Shown: positions 15,213-22,639 of the stretch, piece by piece | How the letters are laid out: each line of letters begins with the position of its first letter | Position numbering within the stretch: the stretch's first letter is position 1 | Source of the DNA: Chitinophagales bacterium | Lineage (GTDB): Bacteria; Bacteroidota; Bacteroidia; Chitinophagales; Saprospiraceae | NCBI GenBank assembly: GCA_013297745.1 | Contig: JAAFIM010000025.1 | Span: 4,815 to 45,462, forward strand | DNA: 40,648 nucleotides | Reading direction: 5' to 3' | Notes under the pieces: generated by a model | What the model saw: the letters and a program-made list of their open reading frames with translations, nothing else | Databases searched by the model: none | Told to the model about the DNA's origin: nothing | Program-made: the position numbers and the translations under genes

Positions 15213-17564
15213 TTACTTGCGCATATTACAAGATTTGCAGAGAGGAATCTGTTTGTAATTTTGTTGTAGATTTTTATACAAATCGCTGTTAATAACCTCC
15301 TGTAAAGTGGTTTGGTTGATATTGCCAAAATTGCCCAAAGATTGGCGTAAATGGTCGGGCGCGCAGCAAGGGCTTATATTCCCTTCAGCAGAAATCCAAA
15401 GTTCTTTGCCCAAAAAGGGGCAATTTAATTCGGGCAAAACCTCTTCAGTTTCCTGTTCAGATAGAAAAGTTATCTGTTCTAATAGCAATTTAGAGCCGTC
15501 AGCGCGTCTAAAAGTTTCGGCGGCTTCGTGTGCGGCTTGTACATAAGCGTTCCATTCGCGGATAGTGTGGATATTTTGGCGGAAAGAAAGCGTTTGTATT
15601 TGTTCAAAGTGCGCCCAAAGGTGATGACCTTTTACCCTATCCACGCCAAGAGCAGCAGCCAATTTTATAATATCCGCTAACTCGTGCATATTATTGCGCA
15701 TAAAGGTTAGCTGAAACGTAACGCGGCAATAATAACCCGTTTCTGCAAAGTATTCATCCCGTACGCGGATAAATTGGCGCACATTTTCAACCGCTTTATG
15801 GAAATCTATATCCAACATAACCGCTTGAGCGGTGGCAGGGGTGGCAGCATTCCAAGAAATTTTGACATCAGAGGTTACGGGAACGATAAGCGCAGCCCAT
15901 TCTACTACCGATTTTTTGGGAAAAGTGCCGTTAGTGGTCAGATTGCAGCGCAAATTGTGTTTAGAATACAGTTCCAACAACAAATCAAAATCCTTGTATA
16001 GCAACGGTTCGCCCATAGTAGAGGGGATAATTTCGCTTACGCCTAATAATTTAGCCTCTTCAAACAACCTTTGAACGGTAGAAAAGGGCATTCTTCTTCT
16101 CCTAAACCCAGTCCGCGCGTGCAAATCCGCTATAAAAGTAGAGTGGGGGCTGTGTTCTTCGCACATAGTACAGCGCAAATTGCAGTCTTCGGGGTTAGTA
16201 TCTAAGGTTATTCGCCAAAATTTATCCGTATCGGAAGAAGGTAAGCGGTGAGTGGTAGAGAGTGAATGATGGGTGTTTAAAGGTGTTTTTTTGTTTATTA
16301 ATTGGGTATAAATCTGTAGTAGCTCTTGGCAGTGGGTTTGAATGTTGGGAACAAGCCCTTTTTCGTGGTATAAATAGCCTCGCTTGCCCAATTTTTGCAG
16401 TAATTCGGGATTATGAACAGCAAAATTTAACTGTTGGTATAGGCTTTCTTTGTCTCGGTGAGCGAATAATAACCCATTTTGTAAGTGTTGCACATATTCG
16501 GACATACCTCCAGCGTCGGCGGTGATAACAGGAACGCGGCAAGACTGAGCTTCGTGGATAACCAAAGGGCTATTTTCGCCCCAAATAGAGGGTACGACTA
16601 TACAATTCACGCGGCTAAAGACCTCGTCGCGCAGGTTTTTGTTCACATACTCCCCCATAAAATGTACGGGTTGGCGACTTTGGGCGGCTAATTGGCGCAA
16701 ATAGCGGGTAGATTGACCATTTTCACGCCCCCAAATCAACAATTGGCAAGGTTTTTCTACTTTCGCAAAAGCTTCTATTAGGTAATTAATACCCTTGGCG
16801 GGAATATGCGTGCCGATATAGCCAAAAGTGAACGTATTTTGGGCAGCGTCGGGCTGAGTAGGTTGCAAATAATGGGTAGGAAAGCCATAATCTAAGTAAA
16901 TTATCCGCTCTTTTTGTACCCCAAAACCCAAAAACCGTTCCAAAAGATACCGCGAAGGCGCAATAAACAAATCTACCAACTCCACAACTGCTTTAGTTGC
17001 TTTCATACGGGTATTTACCCAGCGTTCCCAATGCTCAATATCGGCATTTTGTTGGCTACTTTCGCCCGTAAAATAACAACTATAGCAATCTTGAGCGCAA
17101 ACTTTGTCTATTTGTTGCCCGCACAGGTCGTAATCAGGGCTTGAGTGGATATTTCTTTTTATAAACTGCCCGCGCGGACACATTAGCCAGAAGTCGTGCA
17201 GGGTAAAAACGATAGGAATCTGCGCTTTTTTTACCAATTTGACTATGCCTGTAGATAAATGGTTGAGGTGGCCGATATGCACCAAGTCGGGGTTTAGTTG
17301 TGAGAGTAAATTTTCAAACGTTTTATTAAGTTCTTCATCGTTAAAACGGTCTTTATCTATTTGTCTATTTATTACATACTTGCACAAATGGGGATTTATT
17401 TGCTCAAAACGAAGCGAATTATGAGGCAAGTAGGGATTTTCTTCCCGCGTAAAAATGGTTATTTGATGATATTGGCTTAATTCCTCACAAATAGATTGGC
17501 TATAAACTTCAGAACCAGCGTTGTAATCGGGCGGATAGCCGTGTATAATTTTTAAAATGTGCAT
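15213..17564 (-). CDS. Fusion of family-4 glycosyltransferase and radical SAM/SPASM-like enzyme
   Basis: This 783-aa protein joins two enzymes. Residues 1 to about 410 are a GT-B glycosyltransferase of family 4: an N-terminal HGYPPDYNAGSEVYS, the nucleotide-sugar domain opening FGYIGTHIPAKGINYLIEAF, and the donor-site signature ENSPLVIHEAQSCRVPVITADAGGMSEYV. A Thr/Ser/His-rich linker covers about 415-450. Residues 451-783 are a radical SAM protein with the cluster motif CNLRCTMC (Cys461, Cys465, Cys468) and GEPLLY. The C-terminal cysteines (CPFLG, SPCCAPDH, LCKSCNMRK) look like a SPASM auxiliary-cluster region. The open frame runs without interruption through the junction. Family 4 enzymes transfer sugars to glycans, lipids or natural products; SPASM enzymes modify peptides, proteins or sugars. 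The joint substrate is unknown. No polysaccharide or peptide cluster surrounds it. Confidence 0.88.
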   Translation of the reverse strand: MHILKIIHGYPPDYNAGSEVYSQSICEELSQYHQITIFTREENPYLPHNSLRFEQINPHLCKYVINRQIDKDRFNDEELNKTFENLLSQLNPDLVHIGHLNHLSTGIVKLVKKAQIPIVFTLHDFWLMCPRGQFIKRNIHSSPDYDLCGQQIDKVCAQDCYSCYFTGESSQQNADIEHWERWVNTRMKATKAVVELVDLFIAPSRYLLERFLGFGVQKERIIYLDYGFPTHYLQPTQPDAAQNTFTFGYIGTHIPAKGINYLIEAFAKVEKPCQLLIWGRENGQSTRYLRQLAAQSRQPVHFMGEYVNKNLRDEVFSRVNCIVVPSIWGENSPLVIHEAQSCRVPVITADAGGMSEYVQHLQNGLLFAHRDKESLYQQLNFAVHNPELLQKLGKRGYLYHEKGLVPNIQTHCQELLQIYTQLINKKTPLNTHHSLSTTHRLPSSDTDKFWRITLDTNPEDCNLRCTMCEEHSPHSTFIADLHARTGFRRRRMPFSTVQRLFEEAKLLGVSEIIPSTMGEPLLYKDFDLLLELYSKHNLRCNLTTNGTFPKKSVVEWAALIVPVTSDVKISWNAATPATAQAVMLDIDFHKAVENVRQFIRVRDEYFAETGYYCRVTFQLTFMRNNMHELADIIKLAAALGVDRVKGHHLWAHFEQIQTLSFRQNIHTIREWNAYVQAAHEAAETFRRADGSKLLLEQITFLSEQETEEVLPELNCPFLGKELWISAEGNISPCCAPDHLRQSLGNFGNINQTTLQEVINSDLYKNLQQNYKQIPLCKSCNMRK

Positions 17565-17570
17565 TTTTGT

Positions 17571-17621
17571 AGTGATTAGTTGTTAGTTTTTAGTGATTAG
17601 TGGTTAGTTATTAGTTGTTGG
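17571..17621. repeat. TTAGT-type low-complexity repeat
   Basis: About 50 bp of GATTAGT, TTAGTTGTTAGT and similar words lie directly upstream of the glycosyltransferase/radical-SAM gene. The wording matches that at 6896-6924. Confidence 0.65.
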
Positions 17622-17644
17622 TACGTATAAATTATAAGAAAAAA

Positions 17645-17670
17645 AGCGCAATGGGTTAATTCATTGCGCT
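17645..17670 (-). terminator. Intrinsic terminator of the HNH gene cluster
   Basis: The perfect 9-bp stem AGCGCAATG/CATTGCGCT has an 8-nt loop and, on the minus strand, is followed by a run of T. It lies about 30 nt past the HNH gene stop. Confidence 0.85.
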
Positions 17671-17697
17671 AAAAGCCGCAGCCAACGGATAAAAAAG

Positions 17698-17952
17698 TTA
17701 TTTATCTAAATTATGAATTTCTCTATGAGATTTCCAATGAAGCGGAATTAGATTTGAAATATCATCACTCCCACCTTTCGATTTAGGTATTACGTGGTGA
17801 ATGTTCCAACCTTTAGGGCTATCTAATCCATAAGCATCTTTGGCGATTTTACGCCCTTTGTTGTCAATTCGTAATTGATTAGGATTGACTTCAGAAATTA
17901 GTTTAGCTTTTGCCCAAACCAAATCTATAACTTCTTGCGAAAATGTACTCAT
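17698..17952 (-). CDS. Small HNH endonuclease domain protein
   Basis: The 84-aa product is a stand-alone HNH nuclease domain. The motif is present: GWNIHHVIPKSKGG (His52, His53), then DDISNLIPLHW with Asn67, and closing histidines (His72, His76 or His80). The preceding NPNQLRIDNKGRKIAKDAYG is typical of a family in which a DNA-nicking ββα-metal fold follows a short N-terminal helix (SQEVIDLVWAKAKLI). The usual acidic residue at the first position (DHI) is His here, as in many other active HNH proteins. It is the last gene of a three-gene minus-strand cluster ended by a terminator. A role in DNA processing, defence or as a toxin module cannot be decided. Confidence 0.85.
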   Translation of the reverse strand: MSTFSQEVIDLVWAKAKLISEVNPNQLRIDNKGRKIAKDAYGLDSPKGWNIHHVIPKSKGGSDDISNLIPLHWKSHREIHNLDK

Positions 17953-17987
17953 TTATTGAATATATTAAATTGTTAAACAAAATAGAA

Positions 17988-18467
17988 TTAACCACGATTG
18001 CATCTAGTACAAACGCCTTTGCATTTGTGGCAGTGATTAGCTTGAGCGTTTCCAAATAAATCGTTTTCACGGTCTAAATGTTCTCCAAACAAATCAAAGT
18101 AGTTGCGTTTGGTTTCTTCAAAAGCATTAAAAAGATTTTGTTCATCTTCTGCCCCATTCATACCGAAATAAGGATAATGATGAATAAATTCCCCAGCTAT
18201 TGTTTGACAATCTTCCGCATAGGCGCGAGTGTCTAGAATATGATAATGCCAAACCGTATCCATAATTGTATTGGGTACAGCATTGCCAAATTCTACAATA
18301 ACACTGAGGAAACGGCGATATTCGCTGATAGCGGATATCGCTTGTTCAGCCGTCCAGCCTTCGCCTTCTTTGCTGTCCATTAACTTGCGTTGCAACGAAC
18401 CAAAATCCAAACTGGATAGAGGTTGGGAAGTCTTTGGTAAGACAGACCCGTATTGTGTTAGTGTCAT
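17988..18467 (-). CDS. GRDP-like domain protein with C-terminal Cys/His cluster
   Basis: The 159-aa protein (start ATG 18467; a start at 18566 would add a lysine-rich tail unlike the rest) resembles the domain of glycine-rich domain-containing proteins (GRDP-like). Its key stretch is DTVWHYHILDTRAYAEDC (Asp70, His74, His76, Cys87), followed by HHYPYFGMNG, a pattern that looks metal-binding. The last 15 residues are HCHKCKGVCTRCNRG, a dense Cys/His cluster likely to hold zinc. The function of this family in bacteria is not established. A tiny proline-rich reading frame precedes it by 43 nt and the HNH gene follows after 35 nt. All three share direction and one terminator, so cotranscription is likely. 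Confidence 0.75.
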   Translation of the reverse strand: MTLTQYGSVLPKTSQPLSSLDFGSLQRKLMDSKEGEGWTAEQAISAISEYRRFLSVIVEFGNAVPNTIMDTVWHYHILDTRAYAEDCQTIAGEFIHHYPYFGMNGAEDEQNLFNAFEETKRNYFDLFGEHLDRENDLFGNAQANHCHKCKGVCTRCNRG

Positions 18468-18510
18468 AAATTTAAATTTGTTGTTGTGCTGGCTGCATTT
18501 TTTATTTTTT

Positions 18511-18654
18511 TTATTCTTTCTTTTTGGGTGGTGGCTGAACGGGTTTAGATTTTGGAGGATTAACATCTCTACCTGGTCCTGACGGGTTAGGTGTTTTGCT
18601 TGGCCAATTTGGTGGTTTTGGATTGATTGGTTGTGGATTAGTCTTTTTTGCCAT
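18511..18654 (-). CDS. 47-aa proline-rich small protein
   Basis: A 47-codon reading frame runs from ATG 18654 to TAA 18511. Its product (MAKKTNPQPINPKPPNWP..., ending KPVQPPPKKKE) is about one quarter proline, with lysine at both ends and no hydrophobic segment, so it would be soluble and unstructured. It fits neatly between the lipoprotein gene (33 nt upstream) and the GRDP-like gene (43 nt downstream), in the same direction. Codons look normal for this genome, with little stop-prone sequence. I do not recognise a family. It could be a short linker-like or scaffold-binding peptide, or chance. Confidence 0.5.
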   Translation of the reverse strand: MAKKTNPQPINPKPPNWPSKTPNPSGPGRDVNPPKSKPVQPPPKKKE

Positions 18655-18686
18655 TTTTAGTATTGTTTTATTTTGGTTTTGGTAAT

Positions 18687-19175
18687 TTATTCTGACTTTT
18701 TGAACGGATTTTTAAGCTGTAATTTCTTTTTTTCTTTGGCGGGTGCAGGCTCTTCAGCGGGCAAAGGATTGGCGGTATTGTTGGGGTTAGAATTGGCGTT
18801 ATTGTTGGGGTTTGTATTGTTGGAATTGCTGGTGCTGGAGTTATTATTTGCTCCATTTCGGCGCGGATTATCCTGTTCATAGACCAAAATTTTGGTAGAA
18901 CGCGAGGTAATAATGCCAGCCGTGATAAAAGAAACAAACACATCCACGCCCCCAAAATAGGTTTTAATTTGGCAATTATTGCTTTGCGGGATAGCGGGTT
19001 GCCCCAAACCGAGCGGAACTAATCCCCCAAAAATATAAAAACGGCGCGCTTTGCTGTACACATCCGTTTTTCCCCTTCTGCCCACAGGCCCATCGCCTAC
19101 AGTGGTGCGGGTAACGAAACAAGATTGGAGCGCAAAACTAATAAAAAATATAATAAACAAAGAAAGTAAACGCAT
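18687..19175 (-). CDS. Lipoprotein with Bor-like domain
   Basis: The 162-aa product has a lipoprotein signal peptide ending in the lipobox LQSC (Cys19). Residues 45-105 (RRFYIFGGLVPLGLGQ, then CQIKTYFGGVDVFVSFITAGIITSRSTKILV) resemble the compact fold of the Bor family of small outer-membrane lipoproteins: a glycine-rich strand, a conserved cysteine and a F-x-x-x-I-T-x-G-I-x-T segment. An Asn/Ser-rich, low-complexity spacer (about 112-136) and a Lys/Pro-rich tail (KEKKKLQLKNPFKKSE) follow; both are lacking in typical Bor. It is probably anchored in the envelope. The function is unknown. The gene lies upstream of the proline-rich/GRDP/HNH cluster in the same direction. Confidence 0.7.
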   Translation of the reverse strand: MRLLSLFIIFFISFALQSCFVTRTTVGDGPVGRRGKTDVYSKARRFYIFGGLVPLGLGQPAIPQSNNCQIKTYFGGVDVFVSFITAGIITSRSTKILVYEQDNPRRNGANNNSSTSNSNNTNPNNNANSNPNNTANPLPAEEPAPAKEKKKLQLKNPFKKSE

Positions 19176-19265
19176 TTGTAAAAAAAAATTTAAGCAGTTA
19201 TAAAAAAAAATAACAAATAAAGAAAAGGAAAAAGTTGAAAAAGTATTGCTAAAAGCGGTAGAAAA

Positions 19266-19625
19266 TTAGTTGCGAAGAACCAAATTAACCGTGCCTAAAT
19301 CCTCTTTTTCTACAAAAATAGAAGTTTGACCATCGTATTCTGAACCAAAATCATCCACGTGATAACCATAAACCCACCAAGTACCGTCCAAAACGGGGTA
19401 AAATTGGTAGTTTCCGTTAGCATCGGCTACAGTAGTAGATATTGGAGTGGTAGAAGTTTGGCTGGTGTACAAGCCTACAGTAGCGCCCGCACCTACAAAA
19501 GAAGAACCTGTTACCGCCCCGATATAGGTTATATTCCCTTTGATAATGTTATCATCTTTTTTGGTGCAAGAAGCGATAGATGCAGCCAATAAACCTATTA
19601 AAGCAAAATTAAAAAACTTTTTCAT
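19266..19625 (-). CDS. Small lipoprotein with transthyretin-like (carboxypeptidase-regulatory) fold
   Basis: The 119-aa product has a clear lipoprotein signal (MKKFFNFALIGLLAASIASC, Cys20 in the lipobox IASC), followed by TKKDD. The remainder reads like one beta-sandwich of the carboxypeptidase-regulatory or SdrD-B type: IKGNITYIGAVTG, GATVGLYTSQT, TVADANGNYQFYPVLDGTWWVYGYHVDD, then GTVNLVLRN. Such domains are common as exported single-domain lipoproteins in Bacteroidota. The role is unknown. It is separated by 90 nt from the Bor-like lipoprotein gene downstream and may share its transcript. Confidence 0.75.
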   Translation of the reverse strand: MKKFFNFALIGLLAASIASCTKKDDNIIKGNITYIGAVTGSSFVGAGATVGLYTSQTSTTPISTTVADANGNYQFYPVLDGTWWVYGYHVDDFGSEYDGQTSIFVEKEDLGTVNLVLRN

Positions 19626-19931
19626 TGTATAAAATGAAGTTGAAATGTTAAAAAAATGGTGAAAAAACTGCGCAGTTGTAAGCCTAATTGCAATTTTTAT
19701 GCCATTAGATAATCCATTTTATATCAATTATTTGTGTATTTGTATTATTGTAACATATTAAAATTTATTTATAAAAATCCAAAAAAATTGGAAAAATGCG
19801 CTTATTAGTTCTCAAAAACACTTTTTTCAGGCGGAAATAATTTAGCTTTGGGGCGAAAATGGGGTTGAAATGATAAGAAAAAAGTTAAAAAAAGCTATTT
19901 AGGTAAAAAAAACATCAAAAAAAGTTTAAAA
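19626..19931. other. AT-rich divergent intergenic region with a palindrome
   Basis: This 306-bp gap separates the divergent lipoprotein and RtcR-like regulator genes, so promoters for both should lie here. It is very AT-rich. The only clear structure is the 12-bp perfect palindrome AACTGCGCAGTT at 19666-19677, about 41 bp upstream of the lipoprotein start, which could be an operator. I found no convincing promoter and no -24/-12 element. Confidence 0.4.
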
Positions 19932-21779
19932 ATGGCAAAAAAGGTTAAAAAAAAGGAATATATTTACTTAAGTTGGAATTATACCTCGCACGGGACAGCA
20001 TATTTGAAACATATTTTATCCGCTTTTTACTCGGCAACGATAAGCGCAGACAGCAGCCAACGGATAGAAAAAAAGGGCATAAGCCAAGAAGAGATGCAAA
20101 CCGTTTTTGACTGTGAAATTAAAGGTGGTTTTGTGTTTGACAAAGTGTATATGTTGGCTTTTAGCGATGAAATTACCGACCAAATCAGCAGCCGCCAGCG
20201 TGGATTGGGGACAAGAATTAACACGATGGAACAAGATGAGGAGTTTAAATCCACAGGAACGGGCGAAATTTGGGCGGATATGTTTATAAAAGATTTGCCT
20301 TTGGAACAAGAGCGCGCGTATTTGCAGCAAAATTATGGGGAAAAATGGCCAATTTTGGATAAACAATATTGGCGGAATATCCAACATTATAATTTAAGCG
20401 ACCAAATTAGCTGGTTGGAAAAATATAGCAATCCTATGTTTAAAGAATTATATGTGGATAGCAAACGATTTGAACCCAAAGAGTTGAAAAAGGTAAAAGA
20501 CAGCCGCGATTCGCGAGAAATTGCCACTTATGTTTTGGAGTTTATAAAAGAGTTGAAAAAAAAACATCCAGAAGGCTATTTTATTATTAATGTATCTTTG
20601 GGCAGTTATGAGGCGCAAAATGTGTGGTACGTGTTGGGAGAAGCGGATTTATTGCCAAATAACACCCGATTTATCAGCACTTATGACCCCAAAACCAACA
20701 ACAGTTTGCGGTTTAAACCCATCAATATAATAGAGCGCGACACCAAGTTGGTGAGTTCTATCTACCAGCATTTGGATATTTATCAAGAAACGACCAGTCT
20801 TATCCGCCGTTTGGCTTATAGCAAGATGAAAGTTTATGTAGAGCAAGGTTTTTCCATTTTGATATTGGGCGAGCGCGGCACGGGCAAATCTCACTTGGTG
20901 GAAACGATACACAACGAGAAAAAAAACGCGGGTAAAAATTTCCCTTTTGCGGCAGCCAATTGTGCAAGTTTTGATGACGATAGCAAAGCAGAAGCGGATT
21001 TATTCGGGTATGAAGTGGGCGCATTCACGGGAGCAAATAAGCGCGCGGACGGTTTATTCCACCAAGCCAAAAACGGGATTTTATTCTTTGACGAAGTGCA
21101 TCATCTATCCTTACGCGTGCAAGCCAAATTGATGAAATCTTTGCAAACCAACCAAAATAATGAGTTTCAAATCCGCCGTTTGGGCAGCAATAAAGAAGAA
21201 ACGATAAAATGTACTTTAGTTTTTGCCAGCAATAGAGAAGTTAGCGAGTTGAAAAAGTTGCTGTTGCCCGATTTATTCGATAGAATTTCGCAATTGGTGA
21301 TAGAATTTCCCCCTTTGCGCAAGACCCGCGAGGATTTAAAAAACGATTGGAATTTGATATGGCAGCAGTTGCGTTTTGATGAAAAAGGAAAAGAGCCTGC
21401 GCCCAAAGACGACAAGCTCTTTACTTGGATAAAAAATTTACCTTTATACGGCAATTACCGCGATTTGCAGAAAATAGCGATTTATTACCACACGTTTTTA
21501 AAATTTGATGAAGCGATAAGAAAAGATTTGCCCGTTCAAACCCCCTTAGAATTTGCCCAGCAAGAGTTTAGTTTGTACCAATCTGACAAACAGACTAATA
21601 AAGGGGATATTTTTAGCGATTATTTTGAACAGCGCAAAAGTTGGGAGGATATTAAAGAGGATTTTAGGGTAAAATTGGTGCAAGAAGCGTTCAAATTTTA
21701 CGGGGACAGTGTCAAGGATATAGCCGAAGTTTTGGGCATAAGCCAACAAACCATTTACAATATCAAAAATAAGAGCTAA
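19932..21779 (+). CDS. RtcR-like sigma-54-dependent activator with N-terminal CARF-type sensor domain
   Basis: The 615-aa protein has three parts. Residues 1 to about 270 resemble the CARF sensor of RtcR. The key match is INVSLGSYEAQNVWYVLGEADLLP (about 218-241), corresponding to the RtcR sequence around TTGTHVAQICWFLLTEARYLPA. Residues 290-540 are a sigma-54-activator AAA+ domain: Walker A LGERGTGKSH (about 312-321), the sigma-54-contact loop GAFTGA (about 363-368), and Walker B GILFFDEVHHL. The C-terminus is a Fis-type helix-turn-helix (DIAEVLGISQQTIYN). CARF domains bind cyclic or linear oligonucleotides; RtcR switches on RNA-repair genes (rtcBA) from sigma-54 promoters. No rtcA or rtcB is present here, so the target is elsewhere or different. 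The gene is alone and convergent with ybaK, 16 nt apart. Confidence 0.87.
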   Translation: MAKKVKKKEYIYLSWNYTSHGTAYLKHILSAFYSATISADSSQRIEKKGISQEEMQTVFDCEIKGGFVFDKVYMLAFSDEITDQISSRQRGLGTRINTMEQDEEFKSTGTGEIWADMFIKDLPLEQERAYLQQNYGEKWPILDKQYWRNIQHYNLSDQISWLEKYSNPMFKELYVDSKRFEPKELKKVKDSRDSREIATYVLEFIKELKKKHPEGYFIINVSLGSYEAQNVWYVLGEADLLPNNTRFISTYDPKTNNSLRFKPINIIERDTKLVSSIYQHLDIYQETTSLIRRLAYSKMKVYVEQGFSILILGERGTGKSHLVETIHNEKKNAGKNFPFAAANCASFDDDSKAEADLFGYEVGAFTGANKRADGLFHQAKNGILFFDEVHHLSLRVQAKLMKSLQTNQNNEFQIRRLGSNKEETIKCTLVFASNREVSELKKLLLPDLFDRISQLVIEFPPLRKTREDLKNDWNLIWQQLRFDEKGKEPAPKDDKLFTWIKNLPLYGNYRDLQKIAIYYHTFLKFDEAIRKDLPVQTPLEFAQQEFSLYQSDKQTNKGDIFSDYFEQRKSWEDIKEDFRVKLVQEAFKFYGDSVKDIAEVLGISQQTIYNIKNKS

Positions 21780-21795
21780 ATAATAATTAACAAAG

Positions 21796-22263
21796 TTAGC
21801 AAATATCGGCATATTCTGCCCCGCACAATTCCAACAGCGCATCGGGCGCGCAACCGAACAATAAGCCCCTTTGCCCAGCGTTTACATAAATATGGGTTTC
21901 GTTGATGGCGGTTTGGTCTATTAAGGTTCTAAACTTTTTCTTCATCCCCAAAGGGCAACAGCCGCCCCGAATATAGCCTGTAGTCGCTTGCAATTGCGCC
22001 AAAGGTAACATATCCACTTTTTTGCAACCCAATAAAGCCGCTAATTTTTTGGGAACAAAACCTTTAGTTCCCCCCACCAAAACCACCACAATTTCATCAT
22101 CGCTGGTTATCGTTACTAAAGTTTTATAAATGCGGTCGGTTTGCAACCCGTTCATTTCCGCTATGTGGGACAAACTTAAATCGTTTTCGTCGTATTCGTA
22201 ATTTATCGTATCGTAGGGGACTTTTGCCTGTTCTAATAGTCGGATGGCGTTAGTTTTGGTCAT
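21796..22263 (-). CDS. ybaK: Cys-tRNA(Pro)/Cys-tRNA(Cys) deacylase, YbaK/EbsC family
   Basis: YbaK-type editing enzymes remove cysteine mischarged onto tRNA(Pro). The 155-aa product is full length. It shows the family opening KTNAIRLLEQAKVPYDTINYEYD, the invariant lysine Lys47 in RIYKTLV, the mid-segment VLVGGTKGFVPKKLAALLGCKKVDM and the signature TGYIRGGCCPLGMKKKF, ending with YVNAGQRGLLFGCAPDALLEL. It is convergent with the regulator gene, whose stop lies 16 nt away, with no terminator between them. Upstream is a 376-bp spacer with a dispersed repeat. Confidence 0.92.
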   Translation of the reverse strand: MTKTNAIRLLEQAKVPYDTINYEYDENDLSLSHIAEMNGLQTDRIYKTLVTITSDDEIVVVLVGGTKGFVPKKLAALLGCKKVDMLPLAQLQATTGYIRGGCCPLGMKKKFRTLIDQTAINETHIYVNAGQRGLLFGCAPDALLELCGAEYADIC

Positions 22264-22639
22264 AATTGGATTTCTGGGTGAATGTATTGGGTAAAAAATT
22301 ATAAACTATACACTGATAGCATAAAGTTCCCATTTTACACAACGATTTTTTTTGCTTTTATAAATAAAAACATTCATTTTGTCTGAGTACTTAATTGTTT
22401 ATGGAAAAGGACTTTATGAAAAACTTGGGCTTGCAATTTTTTTAACGGCTTGCGCCTAAAAAATTGTTTGTTCGTACTTTTTGCAGGCGCAAAAAGTACC
22501 AAAAACGCCTTGTTTTTATAAACTTGTTCGCTCCGCTGCGCTCCGTCTCACTTCAGACAGTATAAAAACTCAACGGAATGGTGTAGTTACGCGCTCCGCG
22601 CGGCACGTTTTACTACGTACTTACTTTTCTAATTTAGTA
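22264..22639. other. Spacer containing a dispersed hairpin repeat
   Basis: The 376-bp gap between cdaA and ybaK (both minus strand) holds a dispersed repeat at 22437-22508 that recurs at 37669-37740. It starts with a T-run plus AACGGCTTGCGCCTAAAAAATT and includes the perfect 11-bp hairpin GTACTTTTTGC/GCAAAAAGTAC (22474-22484 with 22489-22499). Downstream of it lies GC-rich sequence rich in CGCTCCG words (22530-22605). No gene is supported here. Confidence 0.7.

Noticed and set aside
15023-15328. Minus-strand frame with a repeated 14-residue unit
   Set aside because: It starts inside the fusion enzyme gene in another frame and is kept open only by the 42-bp tandem repeat.
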